The notes under the pieces were generated by a model, which saw nothing but the letters and a program-made list of their open reading frames with translations, ran no database searches and was not told the origin of the DNA. A program made the translations under genes and the position numbers. A DNA stretch of 64,000 bases, from contig DATGGU010000076.1 of assembly GCA_035308365.1 (NCBI GenBank), positions 124,001 to 188,000 on the forward strand, given 5' to 3'. Numbering within the stretch: the stretch's first letter is position 1; every line of letters begins with the position of its first letter. Shown one piece after another: positions 21,674 to 29,270 of the stretch. Source of the DNA: PALSA-505 sp035308365 (GTDB taxonomy: Bacteria; Actinomycetota; Actinomycetes; Streptosporangiales; Streptosporangiaceae).

Positions 21674-22286
21674 CCCGCGAATGCGGGCCTCGGACTCCGA
21701 CCGGGACCGGGTGGCCTCGATGCTGCGCGAGCACCACGCAGCCGGCCGGCTGACCGCCGATGAGTTCCACGAGCGGCTGGACGCCACCTTCGCCGCCAAG
21801 ACGCTTGGCGAGCTTGACAAGCTGATGGCCGACCTGCCCGGCATCGACCTGTACCACCTGCCCGAGGCCACGATCCGCCACGGGCCGCCGCGCCCGCCGG
21901 ATCCCGCGAGCCAGGGCAGGCTGTCACCGGCCTGGCGGGGCGCCTGGGCATCCTGGGCCTCGGTGAGCCTGCTCATGTTCACCCTCTGGCTGGTCACCTC
22001 GATCAGCAGCCACCATATCGACGGCCTGTGGTTCCTGTGGATCGCCGGGCCGTGGGGCGCGATCCTGCTCGGCCGCTGGCTGTTCGGTGGGCACCCGGGC
22101 GGCGGGCCGCCGCGTCCCGTTCAGGGTCCGCCAGGCGGCCCTGTGCAGCAGTTGCGGGCCGAGCGGGACACCGGTCCCGGGGACCTGCCCAGCGAGCGGC
22201 TGAGCCGCCACCAGGAGCACATGCGCCGCCGCGAGGAGCACATGCGCCGCCGCGAACAGCGGACCCGGGACCGGCGGAACTACTGA
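21663..22286 (+). CDS. DUF1707 membrane protein
   Basis: 207 residues. The N-terminal 60 form a DUF1707 domain (MRASDSDRDRVASMLREHHA, then GRLTADEFHERLDATFAAKT and DKLMADLP), a short helical module of unknown function found at the N-terminus of many actinobacterial membrane proteins. Two membrane segments follow at about 95-140. The tail is proline-rich and then basic, with a repeated HMRRRE unit. ATG 21663 has GGGGAGG upstream and overlaps map by 11 bases, suggesting co-translation. Confidence 0.85.
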   Translation: MPYDPRMRASDSDRDRVASMLREHHAAGRLTADEFHERLDATFAAKTLGELDKLMADLPGIDLYHLPEATIRHGPPRPPDPASQGRLSPAWRGAWASWASVSLLMFTLWLVTSISSHHIDGLWFLWIAGPWGAILLGRWLFGGHPGGGPPRPVQGPPGGPVQQLRAERDTGPGDLPSERLSRHQEHMRRREEHMRRREQRTRDRRNY

Positions 22287-22351
22287 CCCCGGCCCGCCGC
22301 CCGGGGCGGCTGGCAGCCGGCGGTGCGGGAATAGCGGACTGGCGACTTTGG

Positions 22352-22381
22352 TTCGCACTGATGCGGGCCGTCAAGTACACT
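22352..22381 (+). promoter_or_regulatory. Candidate infA operon promoter
   Basis: TTCGCA (22352-22357) and TACACT (22376-22381) are spaced by 18 bases. The -35 box matches consensus at four of six positions. It would start a transcript with a leader of about 280 bases that includes the tandem repeat. Confidence 0.35.
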
Positions 22382-22540
22382 TTCCATTCGGCCCGTGTGC
22401 TGTCGTCTTTGCGCTGCCCGCAGTGGAAGCCCGGTGGCAGAGGTCCCCAGGGCACCCATCCGGTTGGGCGGACGCTGATCAAGGCGGCCGCCTGGCACGG
22501 GCGGGTCAGGGACGCGGTACCGCGAAGCCGGCCAAGCACC

Positions 22541-22592
22541 AAGCCCAGCCAGTAGCAAGCCCAGTCAGTAGCAAGCCAGTCAGTAGCAAGCA
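22541..22592. repeat. Tandem AAGCCCAGYCAGTAGC repeat
   Basis: Three consecutive units of 16, 16 and 15 bases (from 22541, 22557 and 22573), plus a truncated fourth. It is in the infA leader and is less GC-rich than its surroundings. Copy differences are one substitution and one deletion. Confidence 0.8.
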
Positions 22593-22667
22593 GAGAACGC
22601 AAGCGTCGTGGCAGCCCGCAAGTCTGTGGGGTCTGACCAGGCCGACAAGAAGTGAAGCGCGGAGGAT

Positions 22668-22889
22668 ATGCCCAAGAAAGACGGCGCCATCGAGATTGAG
22701 GGCACGGTCGTCGAGTCGTTGCCGAATGCCTTTTTCCGTGTGGAGCTGGACAACGGGCACAAAGTACTAGCCCACATCAGCGGGAAGATGCGGATGCACT
22801 ACATCCGGATCCTGCCCGATGACCGGGTCGTGGTGGAGCTGAGCCCCTATGACCTGAGCCGTGGGCGCATCGTCTACCGGTACAAGTGA
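22668..22889 (+). CDS. infA: Translation initiation factor IF-1
   Basis: OB-fold factor occupying the ribosomal A site during initiation; 73 residues. Starts MPKKDGAIEIEGTVVESLPN and ends DLSRGRIVYRYK, diagnostic for the family. GCGGAGGA lies upstream. First gene of the alpha operon segment. Confidence 0.97.
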   Translation: MPKKDGAIEIEGTVVESLPNAFFRVELDNGHKVLAHISGKMRMHYIRILPDDRVVVELSPYDLSRGRIVYRYK

Positions 22890-22940
22890 CAAGCGGACGG
22901 GCAGCGCCCTGGCGGGCCACTGCCTGAGGAGAGACACACC

Positions 22941-23054
22941 ATGAAGGTCAAGCCGAGCGTCAAGAAGATCTGCAACAAGTGCCGGATCATCCGCAGGCAT
23001 GGCAGGGTCATGGTCATCTGCTCGGACCCCCGGCACAAGCAGCGCCAGGGCTGA
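22941..23054 (+). CDS. rpmJ: 50S ribosomal protein L36, zinc type
   Basis: 37 residues, MKVKPSVKKICNKCRIIRR at the N-terminus. The zinc ligands CNKC, a later Cys (VICSD) and His (PRHKQ) are all present, so this is the zinc-binding (C+) version. GAGGAGAG precedes the ATG at 22941. Confidence 0.96.
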   Translation: MKVKPSVKKICNKCRIIRRHGRVMVICSDPRHKQRQG

Positions 23055-23104
23055 CCCGGCAGTAAACACGAACTGGCACCGCACGAAGGAGTACGTGGCA
23101 ACAG

Positions 23105-23485
23105 ATGGCTCGCCTTGTCGGCGTTGACCTCCCTAATGACAAGCGCATGGAGGTCGCGCTCACCTACATCTACGGCATCGGCCACACCCGGGCACTGGAG
23201 ACGCTGGAGGCCACCGGTGTCAGCGCCGACCGCCGGGTGCACGAGCTGAGCGACGACGACCTGGTCCGGCTGCGTGACTGGATCGAGGCCACGTACCGGG
23301 TCGAAGGTGACCTGCGCCGCGAGGTGCAGGCGGACATCCGCCGCAAGATCGAGATCGGCTGCTACCAGGGCATCCGGCACCGCCGCGGGCTGCCCGTGCA
23401 CGGTCAGCGCACCCAGACCAACGCCCGCACCCGCAAGGGCAAGAAGCGGACCGTGGCCGGCAAGAAGAAGGTCGGCAAGAAGTAA
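23105..23485 (+). CDS. rpsM: 30S ribosomal protein S13
   Basis: Head protein contacting the P-site tRNA and bridging to the 50S; 126 residues. Starts MARLVGVDLPNDKRMEVALT and contains RHRRGLPVHGQRTQTNART, with a lysine-rich C-terminus. GAAGGAG lies upstream with slightly long spacing. Confidence 0.97.
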   Translation: MARLVGVDLPNDKRMEVALTYIYGIGHTRALETLEATGVSADRRVHELSDDDLVRLRDWIEATYRVEGDLRREVQADIRRKIEIGCYQGIRHRRGLPVHGQRTQTNARTRKGKKRTVAGKKKVGKK

Positions 23486-23548
23486 GGCACCCAGTTGTCC
23501 CGTCGCGCCGGGACCGATCACCTCAAGAACAGGAAGTAATCCCAGCAG

Positions 23549-23953
23549 ATGCCTCCGAAGAATCGCCAGGCTGCGGCCAAGAAGGTGCGCCGCAAGGAGC
23601 GGAAGAACGTCGCTCACGGGCACGCTCACATCCGGAGCACGTTCAACAACACGATCGTCTCGATCACCGACCCCAGCGGCAACGTGATTGCCTGGGCCTC
23701 CTCCGGCCAGGTCGGTTTCAAGGGTTCCCGCAAGTCGACGCCCTACGCCGCGCAGATGGCGGCCGAGGCCACCGCGCGCCGCGCCATGGAGCACGGCATG
23801 CGCAAGGTCGATGTCTTCGTCAAGGGCCCGGGCTCGGGCCGGGAGACGGCGATCCGCTCGCTGCAGGCCACCGGTCTCGAGGTCGGCACGATTCAGGACG
23901 TCACCCCGGTTCCGCACAACGGCTGCCGCCCGCCAAAGCGGCGCAGGGTCTGA
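23549..23953 (+). CDS. rpsK: 30S ribosomal protein S11
   Basis: Platform protein next to the Shine-Dalgarno helix; 134 residues. The conserved GHAHIRSTFNNTIVSITD and PHNGCRPPKRRRV segments are present. Confidence 0.97.
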   Translation: MPPKNRQAAAKKVRRKERKNVAHGHAHIRSTFNNTIVSITDPSGNVIAWASSGQVGFKGSRKSTPYAAQMAAEATARRAMEHGMRKVDVFVKGPGSGRETAIRSLQATGLEVGTIQDVTPVPHNGCRPPKRRRV

Positions 23954-23966
23954 GGAGAAGCGGCAG

Positions 23967-24593
23967 ATGGCTCGATACACAGGTGCGGACTGCAAGCTCT
24001 GCAGGCGCGAGAAGATGAAGCTCTTTCTCAAGGGCGCCAAGTGCGACTCGCCCAAGTGCGCCATTGAGATCCGGCCCTACCCGCCGGGTGAGCACGGCCG
24101 GAACCGGCCACGCGAGAACGAGTACCTCCTGCAGGTCAGGGAGAAGCAGCGGGCCCGGCGCATGTACGGCGTGCTCGAGCGTCAGTTCCGCAACTACTAC
24201 GAGGAAGCCTCGCGCAGGCGGGGCAAGACCGGCGACAACCTGCTCCAGCTCCTGGAGTGCCGCCTGGACAACGTGGTCTACCGGGCCGGTTTCGCCAAGA
24301 GCAGGGACATGGCGCGCCAGCTCGTCACCCACGGCCACTTCCTGGTCAACGGCCAGAAGGTCGACATCCCCTCGTACCAGATCAGTACGAACGACATCAT
24401 CGATGTGAAGGCCAAGTCCCTGGAGCTCACCCCGTTCGTCGTCGCGCAGGCCGAGGCCGGCGAGCGCCAGGTGCCGGCCTGGCTCGAGGTGCTCCCGGAG
24501 AAGATGCGCATCCTGGTCCACGCGCTCCCGGTCCGGGCGCAGATCGACGCCCAGGTCCAGGAGCAGCTCATCGTCGAGTACTACTCGAAGTAA
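23967..24593 (+). CDS. rpsD: 30S ribosomal protein S4, zinc type
   Basis: 16S assembly initiator and fidelity protein; 208 residues. The N-terminus MARYTGADCKLCRREKMKLF followed by KCDSPKC supplies four zinc-binding cysteines (C+ form). The S4 RNA-binding domain is at about residues 95-160. ATG 23967 follows GAGGAGAAG, 13 bases after rpsK. Confidence 0.96.
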   Translation: MARYTGADCKLCRREKMKLFLKGAKCDSPKCAIEIRPYPPGEHGRNRPRENEYLLQVREKQRARRMYGVLERQFRNYYEEASRRRGKTGDNLLQLLECRLDNVVYRAGFAKSRDMARQLVTHGHFLVNGQKVDIPSYQISTNDIIDVKAKSLELTPFVVAQAEAGERQVPAWLEVLPEKMRILVHALPVRAQIDAQVQEQLIVEYYSK

Positions 24594-24619
24594 AGGCTCT
24601 GCCGTTAGTAACGACCTGC

Positions 24620-24646
24620 CCCGGGCGGCGCGAGCCGCCGCCCGGG
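24620..24646 (+). terminator. GC hairpin in the rpsD-rpoA gap
   Basis: CCCGGGCGGC (24620-24629) pairs perfectly with GCCGCCCGGG (24637-24646). It is preceded by a small palindrome CGTTA-G-TAACG (24603-24613). It lies inside an operon, so attenuation or RNA processing between rpsD and rpoA is more likely than full termination. Confidence 0.5.
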
Positions 24647-24706
24647 AAAGGATCGAAGTACAGATCGCGTCCGTCATATAGCGGGCGGCGCGGAAGGGAA
24701 GTCACA

Positions 24707-25723
24707 GTGCTTATCGCCCAGCGTCCAACCCTCACCGAAGAGCAGGTCAGCGAGTTCCGCTCCCGGTTCGTCATCGAGCCGCTCGAGCCGGGCTTCGGCT
24801 ACACGATCGGTAACTCGCTCCGCCGCACCCTGTTGTCCTCAATTCCGGGCGCGGCCGTCACCAGCATCCGGATCGAGGGTGTGCTGCACGAGTTCTCCAC
24901 CGTTCCCGGGGTCAAGGAAGACGTCACCGACATCATCCTGAACCTGAAGGAACTCGTCGTCTCCTCCGAGCAGGACGAGCCCGTCGTGATGTACCTGCGC
25001 AAGCAGGGCCCGGGCGAGGTCACGGCCGCGGACATCGCGCCGCCGGCCGGCGTCGAGGTGCACAACCCGGAGACCAGCATCGCCACCCTGAACGCCAAGG
25101 GCAAGCTGGAGATGGAGCTCACCGTCGAGCGTGGCCGTGGGTACGTGTCCGCCGCGCAGAACAAGCAGCCCGGCCAGGAGATCGGCCGGATCCCGATCGA
25201 CTCGATCTACTCGCCGGTGCTCCGGGTGACCTACAAGGTCGAGGCGACCCGTGTCGAGCAGCGCACCGACTTCGACCGGCTGATCCTGGACGTCGAGACC
25301 AAGCCGTGCCTGCGGCCCAGGGACGCCGTGGCCAGCGCCGGCAAGACGCTGGTGGAGCTGTTCGGCCTGGCCAGGGAGCTGAACGTGGAGGCCGAAGGCA
25401 TCGACATGGGCCCGTCGCCCACCGACGCCGCGCTGGCCGCCGACCTGGCCCTGCCGATCGAGGAACTCAACCTCACCGTCCGTTCGTACAACTGCCTCAA
25501 GCGCGAGGGCATCCACACGGTCGGCGAACTCGTCGCCCGCAGCGAGCAGGATCTGCTCGACATCCGCAACTTCGGCGCCAAGTCGATCGAGGAAGTCAAG
25601 CAGAAGCTGGTGGACATGGGCCTTTCGCTCAAGGACTCCCCGCCCGGATTCGACCCCGGCACCGCGGCGGACAGCTACGGCGCGGACGACGACGACAGCT
25701 ACGTCGAGACCGAGCAATACTGA
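24707..25723 (+). CDS. rpoA: RNA polymerase alpha subunit
   Basis: Dimerising scaffold of RNA polymerase; 338 residues. The N-terminal assembly domain includes EPGFGYTIGNSLRRTLLSS. A linker leads to the C-terminal DNA- and activator-binding domain (EELNLTVRSYNCLKREGI, then RNFGAKSIEEVKQKL). The C-terminal tail is acidic. GTG start at 24707 behind GGAAGGGAAG. Confidence 0.98.
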   Translation: MLIAQRPTLTEEQVSEFRSRFVIEPLEPGFGYTIGNSLRRTLLSSIPGAAVTSIRIEGVLHEFSTVPGVKEDVTDIILNLKELVVSSEQDEPVVMYLRKQGPGEVTAADIAPPAGVEVHNPETSIATLNAKGKLEMELTVERGRGYVSAAQNKQPGQEIGRIPIDSIYSPVLRVTYKVEATRVEQRTDFDRLILDVETKPCLRPRDAVASAGKTLVELFGLARELNVEAEGIDMGPSPTDAALAADLALPIEELNLTVRSYNCLKREGIHTVGELVARSEQDLLDIRNFGAKSIEEVKQKLVDMGLSLKDSPPGFDPGTAADSYGADDDDSYVETEQY

Positions 25724-25752
25724 CCGCCCGGCGGGACGAGGCGGCCCACGAT

Positions 25753-25824
25753 GCTCGCCGGTCTTCGGCCGGCTTCGCTGTGGCCCGCAGTATTATCCCG
25801 GGGGGCGACCCCCGGACCCCCGCG
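25753..25824. repeat. Dispersed two-hairpin repeat, copy B
   Basis: Two adjacent stems. The first is GCCGGTC-TTC-GGCCGGC, with one T-G pair. The second is CCGGGGG-GCGA-CCCCCGG. It closely matches copy C (35017-35091), including GCAGT between the stems and ACCCCC after them. It occupies the rpoA-rplQ gap. Confidence 0.75.
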
Positions 25825-25892
25825 TGACACCGCCTGACAACCGCCGGCACGCAAGAACCTGACGCGCCAGGCAGCGACCGAGGAGAAACCCG

Positions 25893-26534
25893 ATGCCCAC
25901 GCCCACCAAGGGTCCCCGGCTGGGAGGCAGTCCGGCCCACCAGCGGCACATGCTGTCGAACCTGGCCACAGCCCTGTTCGAACACGGCCGGATCACGACC
26001 ACCCATGCCAGGGCTCGTCGGCTGCGGCCGGTGGCCGAGCGGCTGATCACCTTTGCCAAGCGTGGCGACCTGCACGCGCGGCGCCAGGTGCTCACCGTGG
26101 TGCCCGACAAGAGCGTCGTGCACACGCTGTTCACCGAGATCGGCCCGGGGTTCGCCGGCCGTCAGGGCGGCTACACCAGGATCGTCAAGATCGGTCCCCG
26201 GAAGGGCGACAACGCGCCCATGGCCGTGATCGAGCTGGTCAAGGACGAGGAAGAGGTCACCAGGCCCCGCCGTCGTCCCCGCCGCTCGCGCCCGGCCCAG
26301 ACCGTGACACCGACGGCCAGGACAGCGGCGGCGGAGCCAGAGGTCACCGACCCGGGCACGGCTGAGGCGGCCACCGAGACAGAGGCCACCGACATCGAGG
26401 ACACCGCTGCCCCGGACACCGCGGCCGAGGACAGTGCTGCTGAGGACAGTGCTGCTGAAGACGATGCGGCCGGGGACGCGGCGCCGGAAGACGGTGAGCC
26501 GGTGGACGAGACCAGGGAGCCCGGCGAGTCCTGA
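25893..26534 (+). CDS. rplQ: 50S ribosomal protein L17 with acidic tail
   Basis: Large-subunit protein at the exit-tunnel base. The conserved first 120 residues (PTPTKGPRLGGSPAHQRHML to MAVIELV) are followed by a tail of about 90 residues rich in Glu, Asp, Ala and Thr, with an AEDSA repeat, for 213 in total. Actinobacterial L17 is often extended, but this tail is long and strongly acidic, unusual for a ribosomal protein. GAGGAG upstream. Confidence 0.95.
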   Translation: MPTPTKGPRLGGSPAHQRHMLSNLATALFEHGRITTTHARARRLRPVAERLITFAKRGDLHARRQVLTVVPDKSVVHTLFTEIGPGFAGRQGGYTRIVKIGPRKGDNAPMAVIELVKDEEEVTRPRRRPRRSRPAQTVTPTARTAAAEPEVTDPGTAEAATETEATDIEDTAAPDTAAEDSAAEDSAAEDDAAGDAAPEDGEPVDETREPGES

Positions 26535-26554
26535 CGCCGGCCGCAACACCGCTT

Positions 26555-26588
26555 CGACGGCCTCCGCGCACACGCGCGGGGGCCGTCG
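26555..26588 (+). terminator. Terminator after rplQ
   Basis: 15-bp stem (26555-26569 with 26574-26588, one T-G pair) with an ACAC loop, followed by TTTCCTTG. It starts 21 bases after the rplQ stop and should end the ribosomal transcript before truA. Confidence 0.8.
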
Positions 26589-26796
26589 TTTCCTTGTATG
26601 CCTTGACCGCACGGGTCCGGCCGTTTCCAGGTGTACCGGTGGGCCGGATGGCGTTTGCATGGGCCGTGGGCCGGACACTGAGCGGCTGGGTGGGTAAGGC
26701 TTGGATTTGATGGGGCTCGTCGCGTACCGGCGGGCTGTGGTGATCCTGTCGCGCCCTGTGCGCGGTTCTGCGGGCCTGGGAGGGCAGAGAGAATCA

Positions 26797-27651
26797 ATGG
26801 CTGAGGGAGACGCCGGCGAGGCGGGCCTGAGTGGAGACAGGACGGTCAGGCTCCGGCTCGGGATTGCCTATGACGGCGCGGGGTTCTCCGGCTGGGCTCG
26901 TCAGCCGGGGCGGCGGACGGTGCAGGAGAGCATCGAGACGGCGCTGGGACGGCTGCTCCGGCTCGAAGCGCCGCCGCCGCTGACCGTGGCCGGGCGCACC
27001 GATGCCGGGGTCCATGCGCGCGGTCAGGTCGCGCATGTGGACGTGCCCGAGGATAACTGGGCGGTGGCCGCGCCTGGCGCGTTGCGCGGATTGGCCGGGT
27101 TGCTGGACGCCGATGTGCGGGTTCGCTCGATCGCGGTCGCGCCGGACGGGTTCGACGCCCGGTTCTCCGCGCTGTGGCGGCGGTATTCCTACCGGGTGTG
27201 CGACGACCCGGCGGCCGCCGATCCGCTCCGCCGGGGTGACACCCTCTGGTACCGGCACGGGGTTGACGTGCCCAGGATGAACGAGGCGGCCGCAGGCTGC
27301 CTGGGTGAGCACGATTTCGCGGCTTACTGCAGGCGCCGGGAAGGAGCGTCCACGATGCGGACGCTGATCCGGCTGGAGTGGGAGCGGCCGGAGCCGGGGG
27401 TGGCCGTGGCGGCAGTAGTGGCCGATGCGTTCTGCCACAACATGGTCCGCGCCCTGGCCGGTGCCTTGCTCGCGGTCGGGGACGGGCGTAAACCGGCAGC
27501 GTGGCCCCGGGAGGTGCTCGCCGGTGGCGTGCGCGACCCGGCGGTGCACGTGGCGCCGCCGCATCCGCTGTGCCTGGAAGAGGTGTGCTATCCGGCGGAC
27601 GCCGAACTGGCCGCGCGGGCGCTGGTCACCCGGCGCTTGCGGTCAGGCTGA
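26797..27651 (+). CDS. truA: tRNA pseudouridine(38-40) synthase
   Basis: Converts uridines 38-40 of the tRNA anticodon stem to pseudouridine; 284 residues. The catalytic aspartate lies in AGRTDAGVHARGQVAH, and FCHNMVRALAGALLAVG is the typical C-terminal helix. ATG 26797 is chosen over a TTG at 26701 because homologous sequence starts at RLRLGIAYDG and AGGGCAGAGAG precedes it. Its last nine bases overlap the 3' end of the convergent GGDEF gene. Confidence 0.93.
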   Translation: MAEGDAGEAGLSGDRTVRLRLGIAYDGAGFSGWARQPGRRTVQESIETALGRLLRLEAPPPLTVAGRTDAGVHARGQVAHVDVPEDNWAVAAPGALRGLAGLLDADVRVRSIAVAPDGFDARFSALWRRYSYRVCDDPAAADPLRRGDTLWYRHGVDVPRMNEAAAGCLGEHDFAAYCRRREGASTMRTLIRLEWERPEPGVAVAAVVADAFCHNMVRALAGALLAVGDGRKPAAWPREVLAGGVRDPAVHVAPPHPLCLEEVCYPADAELAARALVTRRLRSG

Positions 27652-28923
27652 GCCCTCCGCCATCAGGCAGACCTGGTTGCGGCCCTGCGCCTTGGCCCGG
27701 TACAGGGCGGCGTCGGCAGCCGCGATCAGCTCGTCGAGGTCGCGACGGGAATGGGCCAGGGCAGCGACACCGATCGAGACGGTGACCTGGAGCGGCGTCT
27801 CGGCGCTGCTTCCGGTCCCGGGGGTGACGCTGATCTCGGCGAGCTTGGCGCGCAGCCGTTCGGTGATCTGCTCGGCGGCGGTGATATCGGTGTGCGGCAG
27901 CAGGATGGCGAACTCCTCGCCGCCGAAGCGGCCGATGATGTCGTATTCCCGCAACAGGCCGCGCAGCGTGGCCGAGAGCGCGGCCAGGACGGCATCACCG
28001 GTCAGGTGGCCGTGGGTGTCGTTGACCCGCTTGAAGTGGTCGATGTCCAGCATGGCGACCGCCAGCGGCGAATGAGTGCGGGCCGCCCTGCTGATCTCCA
28101 CGCGGGCCTCACGCTGCCAGGTGACGGCGTTCAGCAGGCCGGTCTTGCTGTCGATCCGGGAGGCGTTCTCCAGCTCGACGTGCCTCAATGAACGCTGCAG
28201 CAGGATGACCACCGGCAGGAACAATGCGATCAGGAACCAGTTGACGGCTACCAGGACAGCCGCGGCCAGCCCGATGCACAGCTCAGCCAGGTCGTTGTAC
28301 AACGGCTCACGGGTGAACTTCACCTCGCGGATGCTGACCGTCGGGTCGGAGCCCTTGACCGCGGTCAGCACCAGATAGATGTTGATCGCCCACCGCAGTA
28401 TGGCGCACATGCTTGCCATGGCTATCCACACGAGCCAGTGGAAGCCGGGACCCGGTGTCACCTCGGGTAGCAGGCCTATGACCAGGTGGAAGACCCAGGA
28501 CGCTGCCCCGGCAGCCAGGCCGACCGCTGCCGCGGTGAACACCCTGCGGTGAAGCACCGTCTGGCGGGTGCGCCATTGGGTGAACGCGAGCTTGGACACC
28601 GGCGCGATCAGCACGTAAACCGGCGGCAAGAACAGCGCCACCGGGAGCACCCACACCCCGTACACGTCGTGGATCACTCCGGCGGGCTCGCCGGAACGCC
28701 TGGTCAGCTCGATCGACGCGGCTCCGAATGCGAGCAGTAGCGCGAACAGCTCAAGGTCATGCAGCCGGAACGTGGTCTGCGATGCGGCGACGCCGATGGC
28801 GGCCAGGTAGGCGATGATGACCCCGGCCACGTAGACGGCAAGCCGGCACGGCAGCTCCCACAGCGGCCAGGCACGCAACCGTGCGGCCCATGGCTTATGG
28901 GCCGGGATTGCCTGGCCGGTCAT
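27643..28923 (-). CDS. Membrane-anchored GGDEF diguanylate cyclase
   Basis: 426 residues. The first 235 hold six or more hydrophobic segments with no recognised sensor domain. A short linker (LQRSLRHVELENASRIDSKT) leads to a GGDEF domain. The active site is GGEEF, and the preceding REYD five residues upstream is an intact product-inhibition (I) site. DHFKRVNDTHGH is also conserved. It should make cyclic di-GMP and be feedback-inhibited. No EAL domain is fused. The ATG is preceded by GGAGGG. The substrate of the membrane part is unknown. Confidence 0.93.
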   Translation of the reverse strand: MTGQAIPAHKPWAARLRAWPLWELPCRLAVYVAGVIIAYLAAIGVAASQTTFRLHDLELFALLLAFGAASIELTRRSGEPAGVIHDVYGVWVLPVALFLPPVYVLIAPVSKLAFTQWRTRQTVLHRRVFTAAAVGLAAGAASWVFHLVIGLLPEVTPGPGFHWLVWIAMASMCAILRWAINIYLVLTAVKGSDPTVSIREVKFTREPLYNDLAELCIGLAAAVLVAVNWFLIALFLPVVILLQRSLRHVELENASRIDSKTGLLNAVTWQREARVEISRAARTHSPLAVAMLDIDHFKRVNDTHGHLTGDAVLAALSATLRGLLREYDIIGRFGGEEFAILLPHTDITAAEQITERLRAKLAEISVTPGTGSSAETPLQVTVSIGVAALAHSRRDLDELIAAADAALYRAKAQGRNQVCLMAEGSA

Positions 28924-29270
28924 TCACCCTCCGGTGCATATCGCAACTGAGCGGATATCAGGCATAGCTCACAGTTAAGGAAGTCCATCGCATTGTGGCA
29001 TCCGCTCCGGTGAGAATGTCAAGAAGACCGCACTAAGGTGGCAGGAATATGTCCCGCGAGATACCCAGACCGGCCGGCGGGGTGGCAGCAGGTTGCCTGG
29101 CTGGATATCTCTAAGGTTGCGTAGAGCCAGCTTCACACTGGAATAATCCCAGGCAAACACGGCGTACCTGGGTTACCGCGCCATACACTGCCTGGCGCGC
29201 CTATCGCGTGGCTTGTCTTCAGTCTGGTGAAGGGAGGCGGGCAGATGCGCGAGCTCGGCTGGGGCTGACG
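28924..29270 (-). other. GGDEF-MFS spacer (347 bp)
   Basis: No gene recognised. It is less GC-rich than average and should contain the GGDEF gene's promoter. An imperfect inverted repeat pairs GAGATACCCAGACC (near 29059) with GGCTGGATATCTC (near 29101). I looked for a c-di-GMP riboswitch and could not identify one. Confidence 0.4.

Larger units (their letters stand above)
22287..22667 (+). other. DUF1707-infA spacer (381 bp)
   Basis: Non-coding. It starts with GC-rich inverted sequences that could end the secY transcript, holds a candidate promoter at 22352-22381, and contains a short tandem repeat at 22541-22592. The last bases carry GCGGAGGA, the infA ribosome binding site. Confidence 0.5.

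Noticed and set aside
29246..29269. Seven-codon ORF with a strong GGGAGG box before the MFS gene's 3' end
   Set aside because: No plus-strand gene follows that it could control, so a leader-peptide role is not supported.
28924..29270. c-di-GMP riboswitch before the GGDEF gene
   Set aside because: I could not place the conserved GEMM core or its tetraloop receptor on the minus strand. Only an imperfect inverted repeat is visible.
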